From Amanita rubescens (lineage: Eukaryota; Basidiomycota; Agaricomycetes; Agaricales; Amanitaceae): DNA of 64,000 nt. The stretch covers positions 1-64,000 of the forward strand of contig WION01000159.1 of NCBI GenBank assembly GCA_015039365.1. The letters run 5' to 3'. This document shows, piece by piece, positions 48,206-60,850 of the stretch. A program made the translations under genes and the position numbers. The number at the start of each line of letters is the position of its first letter. Position 1 is the stretch's first letter. Under the pieces are notes generated by a model, which saw nothing but the letters and a program-made list of their open reading frames with translations, was not told the DNA's origin and searched no databases.

Positions 48206-50781
48206 GCGCGACGTCATCTCGATTCTCTGTAGTCTGTTCAAGGCCGCTCTAGCTCAGAGCCGCTCCCGGTGAGCATGTCCTCCCACCTCGACCATTCCAC
48301 CACAACATCGCTCTCTACGTGACTTGTGTGGCCCAACTGACTGCCCGCCCACGTCAAAAATTTTACCACTTAGCGCTTTGTTCATACCACGCAAATACCA
48401 CGCGTCGGCGATGTCATTTTTGGCAACTTGCTCTCTGGCGGTTCCCCCTCTGGCAAACAAGACTTAATTGCCTATAGTAATGAGTATGTTCTTGCACCAC
48501 CTTCAAAGTCTCACTGCTCATGCCATTCACCATCCAGCCAACACGATGATTTTGCACTCCACCGCTTACCGATGCCCGGCGCTGCGCCGCTCGCCACCCC
48601 CTTGCCCGGCACCGTCGCTATGTCATCAACAACCGGCGCATTCCTCCACTACATGCTAGTACCCGCCGTTCATGCCAATTGCTCTTCTGTCTGCTCGGAT
48701 CTTACTCGCCAGGGTCCCCTTTTATTTCCCAGGGTCTTATATGCACATCCTTGTCCTTGGTCCTTTTGAAATGCCTGCATCTCGGGACAGGGGTAGTAGA
48801 TTATATTCGTTTTCGTGAGCCAGATATGCTATGGTCTTGTTTACGTATAACAATTTTGAAAGCATACAGAATCATGAAACGAGGCGGCAGGCCCATATCA
48901 TTTCGGTGCATAGCCTGTATCACCATTCGCTGAAAGAAACCTGAATCGCCGCGAATACAACTCGTAACTGTGACATCCTCGTTTACGGATGTCTATAACA
49001 TTACCCTATCCTGCTGATCAATTCCTCGTTTGAAAGCGACGCTTACTTTGGACAGCGAAGCAAACGGCATTCGATGAGCTTCAACTGTCAGTACACTGAG
49101 GCCAGATGGATGACGAACGTCTCGTTTCCTTGCGTGGTTCGGTTTGTGTGATGCATATGCTTACTCCACGCAACTTGGTAGGAACATCTTGTTTCGGCAA
49201 AGGTCAATACGCAGGCTGCGATGAGTGGGTGATTAACAAATACAACAGTAGCCATCGAATAGATCACTGACATAAAATTAAATCATCTTCTTGATGGCGC
49301 TCGTACGTTTCGTTTGATGTTTCAGACTTGCGGGATAGTACTACGCTGGCGACCCACAAGCTTTCCCGCCGCCTAGCCTGCTCCCTTCCTTCTCGCTCGA
49401 AGCTCAGGTAACGGTATCTGCAATGATCGTCGAGTATTCCCCGCATGATCTTGAGCTACGTGAATGGAGAATGGGTCCTCAGTTAGCTGCGAATACGCAA
49501 TGATCGCCATCGGAGACGGTAAGCGTTGGGCGCCGGCTGGATAAGTAAAACTTTCCTCGACTATTTTGCCTAACGTTTCGGTTCTAGCCAAGCGTACACT
49601 TGCATAAAAACGCCTTCATTAATAGGCTCAGAACGGGCCCAGAACGGCGCGAGAGAACGTGCCGCCAGAGGATAGTACCAAGCTGGGTATTTTAGTCTGG
49701 GTCCCGGCATGGCCCATAGTGGGATCAGGGGAAAGTGGGGTATGACGAATGCGCAATACTGGGGGGGGGTCTACATTGCTACCAAATCAGGGCGGTCAGA
49801 TTCGACAGAGGGCAAAGAGGATAGATGCGTACCGCCAACCTCCGAGCGTTGGCACTGTGCAGGACATTTTCCAACTCATATATTGGCCAAAGGACAGATC
49901 ACCAATGTTGATCGCGATCACGACTGTGTCGGACAACCACCATTAGCAAAATCCCATCCGAGTGGGTAGAATAGGCCCGCGTTTCTCATACGACCGGCGC
50001 TGCAAAGCAGGTTAGTAGGGACGCTGAATTGAAGATGGCGATCCAGACTGTACGTCATATGTCAGCCTTGGCACATAGTATTTTTTTCCGTTTAGTCTTG
50101 GACACAACTTCCTTGATGCTGCCTGATTGAGAGACAGACGACGGGGATGAAAGCAATGGAGGCGATGAAACACGTGGCCTGAGGAAGTCACTCCGAAGGC
50201 ATACCCCCCTCGTTTTCCAATCCACTGGCACGCTCGGAATCAGCCTGCCACGTATTGCTTGGAATACGCTTTGCAGCAAAGAATGGTGGCATGGTTTGCA
50301 GCAAGTCAGAGGTTTCGGACGAAACCTTCGACATTGCTAAATGAAGTAATTGACCAAATACGTACAACTTGGCTTAGGTTCCAGGGGTCCCTGCCTCGTG
50401 CTTGTTCTTCCGCCAAACGCACCAGCCATTCCCATCGCAGTGCTCTCAACTGAACACGTCAGTGTTTCATTTTCATGCCGTTGTCCGGGCTGACCACCCT
50501 CATTTCAGAGCCTGACACGCCATCTCAGCGCTGCCCAGTGCCGAATTACCTAGACTGCACGTACCACTGGTGAGCTGCAGAAACTGCTGTTACTTCACGA
50601 CTCATGGCAGTGCCACCGTTCCCTAGTAGTACCAGCTGGTTCCTCAATCAAGTTGAACTCGGAGTCTCGGACCCGCTTTCTAGATTCACATCACTTTCCC
50701 CTGTCTTGTCTACTTCTCTCCTGAGCTTGTTATTACTTCTGCACCATACTACAATAAACATTCCACCACAAAGCACTGGTG
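48206..50781. other. upstream region of left GTPase gene, no gene seen
   Basis: Repeated in inverted form at 60851-63316, and partly in direct form at 63322-63705. Open frames here are not conserved between the copies in length or frame, so it is probably non-coding promoter and flank. Contains an 8-nt G run near 49761. Confidence 0.55.
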
Positions 50782-53700
50782 ATGGAAGATACTCATACAA
50801 CTAGCATGCTTCTATCAAGTAGGCAAATATATGCATTTCTATCCCCTCCCAAAATTTGACTAGTGTATTTGGATATAGATGACTCAGAGAAACATGTCAA
50901 AATGCTCAAAGATCAATACCTATGTCCCCATTTTCGTATCCTTATCATAGGAAGGGCCAATGCTGGCAAAACAACTGTCCTTGAGAAGATTTGTGGTGTA
51001 GCAAGGGGAGCAAAGCCTATCATATATGACAAGGATGGTAAGCCTGCCTCAAATTTCTGCTTTTAAATTCTTAGTTCTTTGTAGGAAAAGAGCTTTTACC
51101 CACTGGGTCTCATTTGATTTCATCAGTTGAGGTAAGTTGACTTGTGACATCTCAACATACTTTGTTCATATCCAGTTACATATCACCAGAGAGGCCTTCA
51201 TGATATTGAGCATCAAATCACATTTGATGGAAGTAATTTTATCTTCCATGACTCTCAAGGTTTTGAATCTGGTTCAACTGAGGAATTGGAGATTGTTTGG
51301 GACTTCATTGAAAAGAGGTCTGGAGAAACTGAGATAAAGAATCAGTTGCATGCAATTTGGTATATTCCTTGTGCTTTTAACATCACATTCCTGACCTGGC
51401 TTATTGTATGTAGGTACTGCATCCCCATGGATGGCCCTCGTCCCATTCTACCTGCAGAGCTTGCATTTTTTACAAAAGGGACTGGCAAAGGTAAATATTT
51501 ATTGCTCAAATTGGCTTCTACCTGCCCCAAAATCTATGATGCCAGCGTGTTAACAAGTTTATATAACCTTGCAGTTCCTTTGGTGGTTGTGTTTACCAAA
51601 TTTGATGGTCAAATCATTAATGAATATGTTACCTTAATGAATCCATACATTGAAGATAAGTGGGAAATGGCTAGGAACAATGCTGAACACACTTTTCAAG
51701 AGGTTTACCTTCCCAAAGTCTTAGATGCCAAATATCCTCCTAAGGCATATGTGCGATTGGAAGGTGAGAAGGCAAGCATTCCATCTCTCTAGTAACATAA
51801 ATAATATTGCTTGAAAAATAGACATGGATTTACCAGAGAAGCACTGTCCTGAATTAGCTCAACAGACTGCTGATGCAATTGATGATGAAAGCTTACATCA
51901 TTTGTTTGTCTCAACACAGAAGAATAACCTTGATCTCTGTGTTAAGGCTGCATTTCAGTGAGGTTCATATTAAAGTATTTCTTTTCATGCACTGACCATT
52001 CTCAGAGCCATCATCAATAAGAGTAATTTCACATGGGAAGACACTGCTATTGTTGTTCTTAGCAAATTTCCACATTACTGGGTATGCATAGTTTGTTAAA
52101 TATCTGCACAGCAATGTAGAAGGAATTGAACTGGGAACAGTTCCGCAGGCAGGCAGGTGTCCAATTTTATATGACATGCTAAACATTCACAAAATATGCA
52201 ACAGCATGCAAGTAACACTGTGATTTATTTGCATGTGCCCTAATTAGCCTTGTGCTAGATGTCTGCTACAGAAATGAAAGAAATTCAGGTGTATTCTATC
52301 ACATACCATTTGTACAAAGTTTAATGATTGGATGGCAGTGGGTAAGCAAAATACAATCACTCATAAATATCATGCCTTGTCTCATGGCCACCAGTTTGTG
52401 AGTGATGCTTCTCTTAGTTATGTAAAAGTCTTCAAGTGTCCCATGGTCAACAGGAAGTGAGTGTGCCACTCAATTCCTGACAGGTACTAGTCCCTGGCTC
52501 ATGATATGACCAACAGACAGTGAGTAAATCTACCTTTTAAACAGTGTTATCACACCATATTCTACAATTAAAAGGCAGTCAGTCTCACAACATTTTCCTG
52601 AACTTTGGGACTCACACTATATCACATTCTATTACATCAAGAAAGTGAGTGGCACCAGCATTTTTTCTAACATCTACCCTGATCCAATGAGCAACAGAAT
52701 GTTTGTGACATTATGCTTATATTTGAACAAATCTTGTTTAATTACATCTTAACAATAGCGAGTAAGTGACTGTGTCCATCTAACTACTGATATTCATTCT
52801 AAGCACTCGGCCCAATAAAACAGGCAGTGAGTGAAGACCTACATTGTCTTGGCAGTCTCTTCACACTGACTACATGAACAAAAGAAAGTGAGTGATGACA
52901 GTACTGTCCACTCCTATGCTAGGATTTATCATGTCCTTATGTCACACAGTCAGTAAGTAATCCCATCCTGCACTTTGGCAGGTATCTTATAACAGCTTGT
53001 GGTCATATGAACAACAGTATGTGAGTGAACTTGCACCTTTTTCTGAAACAAACTCTGAGGAAATATTTATCACATAATCAGTCTGTGGGTAACATTAGAC
53101 ACTTGTCTGAAAGAAAACTTCATCACCCCTTCTCCCCACAATGGATAGCATGCAAGTGACATTTATCTCTCTAGAAGGCAACCTCATCACATCATGACAA
53201 TTTTCCATGACAAATAGGAAGTGATTGACATTGCACTATTTTCTGAAAGCAATCTTATGACATTTGTTTCTGCATCTAACAGGATGTGAGTGATATAGTG
53301 ATTGTGATCATCACAGCTCAATTCATATGGTCAACAGCATGTCAGTGACATTACTACAGATATTTCTGATACTTAACCTCATTATATTCTTCCTTTGGTT
53401 AACAGTATGTGAGTGACATTTAACAGTTGTCTGGAACAAATATTCATTGTATTTCTCTGTGGCCAACAGTTTGTCAGTTACAATTTTCTGCAATTCAGTT
53501 TCATCACTGGTTTTTCTATCACCAACAGGCAGTAAGTGAACAGTTTTGAAGTTTTTTATCAGTCTCATCACATAATTTCACATCCCCAATAGTTTGTGAG
53601 TGACATTTCATATTTTCTAAAAGGTAGCCTGATCACATATTACTCTTTTATCATCAACAGGGAGTGAGTCTGCACAGTTTTCTGGTCTTCACACTTATCA

Positions 53701-55561
53701 CATTGTTTTCTACTGCCTACAGTATGTAAGTGAACATATTGCTAGTAAGAGGTGACTTTACTGCATCCTTTGCTGCTACCAGTTTGTCAGTGATGCTATA
53801 CATTTCTCTGGAAAACTGTTTCATCACCTTGTCCTACAATCAACAGCGTGTGAGTGGCAATGAGCATCTTCCAGAAAAACAATCTCAGAATGTAATAAAC
53901 AGGGAGTGAGTATCATCATGCAAAATTCTCAAGGGAGTCTTATCACCTAGCAATCACATGATAACTTCTTCTATGACCAACAGGCAGTAAGGGAATTATA
54001 CATTTTCTAAAAAGCAAATTTATTACATACAATCTTTCTTTGACAAATAGCATGGAGTGAGTGTACTTGCATGATTTTCTTCAAGGAAGCCTCACCATGT
54101 GTTATTTTCTTGGCCAACAGGAAGTGAGTTCTGTGCATTGTGCATTTCTCTGAAATACAGTCTTATGGCATATTTTCTATGACCAACAGCCAGCAGTGAG
54201 TGGAATAAGATTACAATCCCCTGAGGTGTAGTCTTTTGACATTTTTCCTAACTGACAGAATAGAAATGTGAGTCACATTGTATACATACACAATTTCTTC
54301 TAACCCTAATATATTTCTTTTCCTTCACCAACAGTTTGTGGGTGGCAATGCACATCATTCTGAAAAGCAACCTCATGCTATATCAACAGCCAGTGAGTAG
54401 CCTTACTATCAAAAGGCAGTCTTATCACATCATTTCTGGTCTTCAAAAGGTAGTGGGTTATATTGTAACACATTTGTGAACAGGAGTCACATTATATCTG
54501 TTTCATAATCAATAGGGAGTGAGTATCATCCTGCACTTTGAATGGCAGACTGGTTCATCACATCTTCTCCTAGCATGCCCAACAGCGAGTGCGTGGCATT
54601 GCACATCTCATAAAATTCAATTTTATGGCACATTCTCATCATCAACAGCATGTGTGTGATATTTTACCTTTGTTGTAAAGTTAATTACATTTTGTCCATC
54701 TCCAACAGGAAGTAAGTGATATTTATGGGAAGGAAGTCACATCTGAGTCACATCTTATACAATTGAAAGTTTGTGAGTGATATTGTACAATTTTATATAT
54801 GGGATTCCCATGACCAACAGGGAGTGAGTGAGACTGAACATCTTTGTGCTACCAAAATCCATGATACTTCTTATGACAACAGAAAGTGAGTGGCACTAAA
54901 ACTTTTGAGCATGAGCCTCATTATATTCCAATCCATCAATGCTTGATGTATTATTTGAATGTAACAGGAAGTGAGCAGCATACAAGTGTCCTTCTGTGCT
55001 TTCCCCATTTTTACTGCTACCCATAGGTTGTAAGATTGCTTTTCAGTTTGTCTAATTCCTGAGCTTTTGTGTCTTCCCAGGTGAGTGATATCAGCATGAG
55101 ATTTATTAATACTGTGACATTTATCTATATGCTAGTTTGTAAGTCAGAAGTCCACTTCTGCATTTGAAATCTGATTTTTATAAAATAAAAGGGACCACTT
55201 TTATCTTTGTTTGGAGGTGTTCCAAACAAATTTTCAATAACTGTATGCATTACTCTTTCCCATCTGATAAATAACTGATATCAGCACAATTTGAAGCCCA
55301 CAGCCTGCCAAGTTTTAATTTGTAAAAGTTGCTTCTCTTCACTAACTCTCTTCATGCTAATGCATTCAAGCAATGAATATTATTGCTAAGCTATCATTTT
55401 GGATTGGCAAACCATTCCGGGAATCAGTCATGGAGGCTTTTGACAAATTTAAGAGAGAGGGCTATGTGCAGAAACTGAAAATGGCCATTACTTTGCAGGC
55501 CATAGATTTGAGCAAGGAAGACTTAGTCATATTTATGTGCCAGTATGTGACCCACATTTGA
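50782..55561 (+). CDS. P-loop GTPase with tandem micro-exon array, left copy
   Basis: Ordinary exons encode the G domain: 50782-50818, 50864-51037, 51085-51131, 51190-51359, 51414-51490, 51575-51763, 51822-51957, 52006-52081, all in phase. Motifs: G1 GRANAGKTT (residues about 42-50), G3 DSQG (107-110), G4 TKFD (176-179), as in AIG1/dynamin-like P-loop GTPases widespread in Agaricomycetes. A further exon at about 52248-52337 encodes CYRNERNSGVFYHIPF and LMIGW; linking it needs an unresolved short exon between 52082 and 52247. Then 43 candidate micro-exons follow to 55138, and a last exon near 55371-55561 encodes IIAKLSFWIGKPFRES and a 60-residue helical C-terminus. The complete reading frame through the array is not settled. 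No membrane segment is certain. Confidence 0.65.
52205..55138 (+). other. tandem array of 3-nt micro-exons flanked by splice sites, left
   Basis: From 52395 to 55138 there are 43 places where an acceptor (mostly CAACAG or AATAG) is followed by 3 nt (40 cases), 6 nt (54051, 54190) or 9 nt (54259) and then a strong donor (mostly GTGAGTG, also GTAAGT, GTCAGT, one GCAAGT). One more lies at 52205-52207. Examples: 52395-52397 TTT, 52454-52456 GAA, 52517-52519 ACA, 53661-53663 GGA, 54883-54885 AAA. Distances between neighbours are 48-82 nt, the normal intron size of this genome; the intervening bodies share weak similarity only. All units are multiples of 3 nt and all 43 end in A or T. The last interval (55030-55135, 106 nt) is divided by an AG|GT site at 55080/55081. 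Confidence 0.75.
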
Positions 55562-56396
55562 TGGTATGTCCTTCAGTTTCAATTCAAAAAATACCCATGC
55601 ACATTTGAGGCAGGATGCCATTCCACACTCCAAGTTGGCAGTGCTTCCACAGTACATGAAACTCATTTTAATTTACCTGGATATGCTCCATCTTTTGCCA
55701 CTACTGCTTTCATCCATTGCACTTACATTTCTTACTTTTGCTGTCAAAACTTCTTCATCAAAGTATGCAGACTCTAATTATACCATGATCATGGACTCTC
55801 AGCTTTGTGTAGTATTGTAGCCAAGGCAAGGCTGGCTTGGTATATTCCATGATATTTGGGTATGTGCATGTCTTTTGTTGAGTTTGTGGGTCTTCCCTGT
55901 GCAACCAATATGAGATGTGGCCCTCATGGGAACAATTTTTGAAAACCTGATTCTGGACCAGCACCACTGTATTGTAGTAAGATCTGACCTTTACAATACT
56001 GATATTGTCAATGCCAGTTTTTTCCCTTTTCATTGCAACATTAATGGTCAAAGCATTTTCTGACTCTGCATTCATCCTTTCACTCTAGTCTCTTGTTGAA
56101 ACTGTGCCATGCAGCCCATGACTTGGCTACACTACTACACAAACATTCCATCATGACATGATCAGATTCTGCATACTAAAGATTCTTCTATGGAAGAAAT
56201 TTGGACAGCAGAAGTAAGAAACTGGGGGCATTATAAGTACACTGGAGGAAAACAGTAGTGACAAAAAGATGAACTATGTATATCCAGGTAAATCAAAATA
56301 AGTTTCATGTGGAAGCACTACCAACTTGGAGTGTGGAATGACATCCTGCCTCAGATGTGCATGGGTATTTTTTGATTGAAACTGAAGGACTTACCA
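55562..56396. other. inner ends of the inverted repeat and spacer
   Basis: Between the two terminal GTPase exons. The arms still match to about 55830 and 56105 with falling identity; the remaining spacer of about 270 nt is unique. No gene recognised. Confidence 0.6.
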
Positions 56397-59300
56397 TCAA
56401 ACATGGGTCACATACTGGCACATAAATACAACTAAGTCTTCCTTGCTCAAATCTATGGCCTGCAAAGTAATGGCCATTTTCAGTTTCTGCACATAGTCCT
56501 CTCTCTTAAATTTGTCAAAAGCCTCCATGACTGATTCCCGGAATGGTTTGCCAATCCAAAATGATAGCTTAGCAATAATATTCATTGCTTGAATGCATTA
56601 GCATGAAGAGAGTTAGTGAAGAGAAGCAACTTTTACAAATTAAAACTTGGCAGGCTGTGGGCTTCAAATTGTGCTAATATCAGTTATTTATCACAAGGGT
56701 CAGAGTAATGCATACAGTTATTGAAAATTTGTTTGGAACATCTCCAAACAAAGATAAAAGTGGTCCCTTTCGTATTATAAGAAAAAATCAGGTTTCAAAT
56801 GCAGAAGCAGACTTACAAACTAGCATATAGATAAATGTCACAGTATTAATAAATCCTATGTTGATATCACTCACCTGGGAAGACACAAAAGTTTAGGAAT
56901 TAGACAAACTAAAATGCAATCTCACAATCTAGTATGGGCAGCAGTAAAAAGGGGGAAAGCACAGAAAGACAATTGTATCATGCTGCTCACTTCCTGTTAT
57001 ATTCAAATGATACATCAAGCATTGATGGATTGGAATGTAATGAGGCTTATGTTCAAAAGTTTCGGTACCACTCACTTTCTGTTGTCATTAGGAATGCCAT
57101 GGATTTCTATAGCATAAAGATGTTCAGGCTCACTCACTCCCTATTGGTCATGGGAATCCAATCCACACTGAAAATTGCACAATATCACTCACAAACTGTG
57201 AATTGTACAAGATGTGATGTGACTTCCTTCCCTTTAAATATCACTTACTCACTGTTGGAGATGGACAAAATGTAATCAACTGTAGAACAAAGGTAGAATA
57301 TCACACACATGCTGTTGGGGATGAGAATGTGCTATGAAATTTAATTTATGAGATGTGCAATGTCACACACTCGCTGTCCATCATACTAGGAGAAGATGTG
57401 ATAAACCAGTCTGCCATTCAAAGTGCAGAATCACACTCACTGGCTGTTGGAAATAGGAGAATATGTATTTCAGATAAATGCACAATACACAGGACTCACT
57501 TCCTGTTGGCCAAGGAAAAACACATGATGAGGCTTCCTAAGTTGAGGAAAATCATGCAAGTGCACTGACATGATGCTATTTGTCAAAGAAAAATATGTGA
57601 TAAATTTGCTTTTTAGAAAATGTGTAATTCCCTTACAGCCTGTTGATCATAGAAGAAGCGATCATGTGATTGCTAGGTGATAAGACTCCCTTGAGAATTT
57701 TGCATGATGATACTCACTCCCTGTTTGTTGCATTCTGAGACTACTTTTCTGGAAGATGCTCACTGTCACTCACACTCTGTTGATTGTAGGACAAGGTGAT
57801 GAAACAATTTTCTGGAAAAATGTATAGCATCACTGACAAACTGGTGGTGGTAAATGATGTGGTGAAGTCACCTCTTACTAGCAATATGTTCACTTACATA
57901 CTGAAGGCAATAGAAAACAAGATGATAAGTGTGACAACCACCCAAAAAACTGTGCAGACTGAACTCCCTGTTAGAGATAACAGTGTAATATGTCATCACC
58001 TTTCAGAAAATATGAAATATCACTCACAAACTATTGGGGATGTGAAATTGTGTGATGAGACTGCCATCAAAATTTCGAAATATTCACTCACTGCCTGTTG
58101 GTGATAGAAGACCAGTGATGAGACTGGATTGCAGAAAATTGTGTAAAATAACTGACAAACTGTTGGTCATAAAGAAATACAATGAATATTTGTTCCAGAC
58201 AACTGTTAAATGTCAACTCACATCCTGTTAACCATAGGAAGAATATAATGATGTTAAGTATCAGAAAAACACGTAATGCCACTGACATGCTGTTGACCAT
58301 AAGAAATGAGCTGTGATGATTGCCATTAGAGAAGTGTTTATATCACCCACACTCTGTTAAACATAGGAACAAATGTCATAAGATTGCTTTCAGAAAATAG
58401 TGCAATGTTAATCACACGCTATTAGTTATGGAAAATTATCATGATGTGTTGAGGTTGCCTTCTAGAGAAATAAATGTCACTTGCATTCTGTCCATTGTAG
58501 GAAGAAGGGGTGATGAAGCTTTCTTTCAGACAAATGCCCAATGTTACCCACAGACTGATTGCATGATTAATATTTCCTGAGAGTTTGTTTTAGACAAAGG
58601 TGCAAGTTCACTCACATACTGTTGTTCATATTACCACAAGCTGTTATAAGATGCCTGCCAAAGTGCATGATGGGATTACTTACTGACTGTGACATAAGGA
58701 CATGATTAATTCATTTAGCATACTAGGAGTGAACAGTATCACCACTCACTTTCTATTGTTCATGTACTCAGTGTGAAGAGACTGCCCAGAAGACAATGTA
58801 GGTCTTCACTCACTACCTGTATTGAGTGACTTAGAATGAATATCAGTAGTTGGATGGACACTGTCACTTACTCGCTATTGTTAAGATGTAATTAAACAAG
58901 ATTTGTTCAAATATAAGTATAATGTCACAAACATTCTGTTGCTCATTGGATCAGGGTAGATATTAAAAAAATGTTAATGTCACTCACTTTCTTGATGTGA
59001 TAGAATGTGATGCAGTGTGAGTCCCAAGGTCAGGAAAATATTGTGACACTGACTGCCTTTTAATTGTAGAATGTAGCATGACAACATTGTTTAAATGGGT
59101 AGATTTACTCACTGTCTGTTGGTCACATCATGAGCCATGGGACTCCCTGTCAGGAATTAAGTGGTACACTCACTTCCTGTTGATCATGGGACAAGACTTT
59201 TACATAACTAAGTGAAGCATCACTCACAAACTGATGGTCATGAGACAAGGCACCATATATATCTACATGAGTGATTGTATTTTGCTTACCCACTGCCATC

Positions 59301-60850
59301 CAATCATTAAACTTTGTACAAATGGTATGTGATAGAATACACCTGAATTTCTTTCATTTCTGTAGCAGACATCTAGCACAAGGCTAATTAGGGCACATGC
59401 AAATAAATCACAGTGTTACTTGCATGCTGTTGCATATTTTGTGAATGTTTAGCATGTCATATAAAATTGGACACCTGCCTGCCTGCGGAACTGTTCCCAG
59501 TTCAATTCCTTCTACATTGCTGTGCAGATATTTAACAAACTATGCATACCCAGTAATGTGGAAATTTGCTAAGAACAACAATAGCAGTGTCTTCCCATGT
59601 GAAATTACTCTTATTGATGATGGCTCTGAGAATGGTCAGTGCATGAAAAGAAATACTTTAATATGAACCTCACTGAAATGCAGCCTTAACACAGAGATCA
59701 AGGTTATTCTTCTGTGTTGAGACAAACAAATGATGTAAGCTTTCATCATCAATTGCATCAGCAGTCTGTTGAGCTAATTCAGGACAGTGCTTCTCTGGTA
59801 AATCCATGTCTATTTTTCAAGCAATATTATTTATGTTACTAGAGAGATGGAATGCTTGCCTTCTCACCTTCCAATCGCACATATGCCTTAGGAGGATATT
59901 TGGCATCTAAGACTTTGGGAAGGTAAACCTCTTGAAAAGTGTGTTCAGCATTGTTCCTAGCCATTTCCCACTTATCTTCAATGTATGGATTCATTAAGGT
60001 AACATATTCATTAATGATTTGACCATCAAATTTGGTAAACACAACCACCAAAGGAACTGCAAGGTTATATAAACTTGTTAACACGCTGGCATCATAGATT
60101 TTGGGGCAGGTAGAAGCCAATTTGAGCAATAAATATTTACCTTTGCCAGTCCCTTTTGTAAAAAATGCAAGCTCTGCAGGTAGAATGGGACGAGGGCCAT
60201 CCATGGGGATGCAGTACCTACATACAATAAGCCAGGTCAGGAATGTGATGTTAAAAGCACAAGGAATATACCAAATTGCATGCAACTGATTCTTTATCTC
60301 AGTTTCTCCAGACCTCTTTTCAATGAAGTCCCAAACAATCTCCAATTCCTCAGTTGAACCAGATTCAAAACCTTGAGAGTCATGGAAGATAAAATTACTT
60401 CCATCAAATGTGATTTGATGCTCAATATCATGAAGGCCTCTCTGGTGATATGTAACTGGATATGAACAAAGTATGTTGAGATGTCACAAGTCAACTTACC
60501 TCAACTGATGAAATCAAATGAGACCCAGTGGGTAAAAGCTCTTTTCCTACAAAGAACTAAGAATTTAAAAGCAGAAATTTGAGGCAGGCTTACCATCCTT
60601 GTCATATATGATAGGCTTTGTCCCCCTTGCTACACCACAAATCTTCTCAAGGACAGTTGTTTTGCCAGCATTGGCCCTTCCTATGACAAGGATACGAAAA
60701 TGGGGACATAGGTATTGATCTTTGAGCATTCTGACATGTTTCTCTGAGTCATCTATATCCAAATACACTAGTTAAATTTTGGGATGGGAATAGAAATGCA
60801 TATATTTGCCTACTTGATAGAAGCATGCTAGTTGTATGAGTATCTTCCAT
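56397..60850 (-). CDS. P-loop GTPase with tandem micro-exon array, right copy
   Basis: Mirror copy of the left gene: start at 60850, G-domain exons down to about 59550, terminal exon 56585-56397. The G domain differs from the left copy by very few residues (for example K to R before MLKDQ, L to V in RILVIG, A to T in ARGTKP). The terminal exon differs by three conservative or mild changes (G to D, I to V twice), so it looks selected. The array between has about 38 micro-exons. One of them is TGA if read in phase 0, and one is changed so that phase 2 gives TAA, so a full-length product from all units is not possible in either simple frame. Orientation is head-out, tail-to-tail with the left copy. 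Confidence 0.6.
56817..59426 (-). other. tandem array of 3-nt micro-exons, right
   Basis: Same order of units as on the left, read on the minus strand from 59426 to 56817. Most units are identical (TTT, GAA, ACA, GCA, AAA, AAT, CGA at the start). Changed units include the 8th (GCA to GTA), 13th (CAT to AAT), 14th (GAA to CGT), 24th (CGT to AGT), 26th (GCA to GCT), 37th (GAA to TGA) and 42nd (GTT to ATT). Units 30-34 are missing. In every changed unit the flanking acceptor and donor remain intact, and every unit still ends in A or T. Confidence 0.75.

Larger units (their letters stand above)
48206..55830. repeat. left arm of giant inverted repeat
   Basis: This arm matches the reverse complement of 56105-63316. 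Correspondence can be followed at the outer ends ('gcgcgacgtcatctc' at both), through the GTPase gene (two coding stretches of 168 and 66 residues are identical), the micro-exon array and the terminal exon. By eye the GTPase part is about 99% identical, while the array and the outer non-coding parts are nearer 85-90%. The outer 2.5 kb has composition like the host genome; from about 50750 inward it is AT-rich. No transposase, integrase or short terminal repeat is seen. Confidence 0.9.

Noticed and set aside
52395..55138. Plain minisatellite explanation
   Set aside because: In a minisatellite the whole unit is conserved. Here only splice signals are, spacing varies within intron limits, and all inserts are multiples of three. 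Kept as the null hypothesis in the refutation fields.
52395..59230. CRISPR-like look: short conserved motif with variable spacers of similar length
   Set aside because: Motif is an imperfect splice acceptor-NNN-donor, spacers vary from 48 to 82 nt and keep weak similarity to each other, the organism is eukaryotic, and no cas genes are present.
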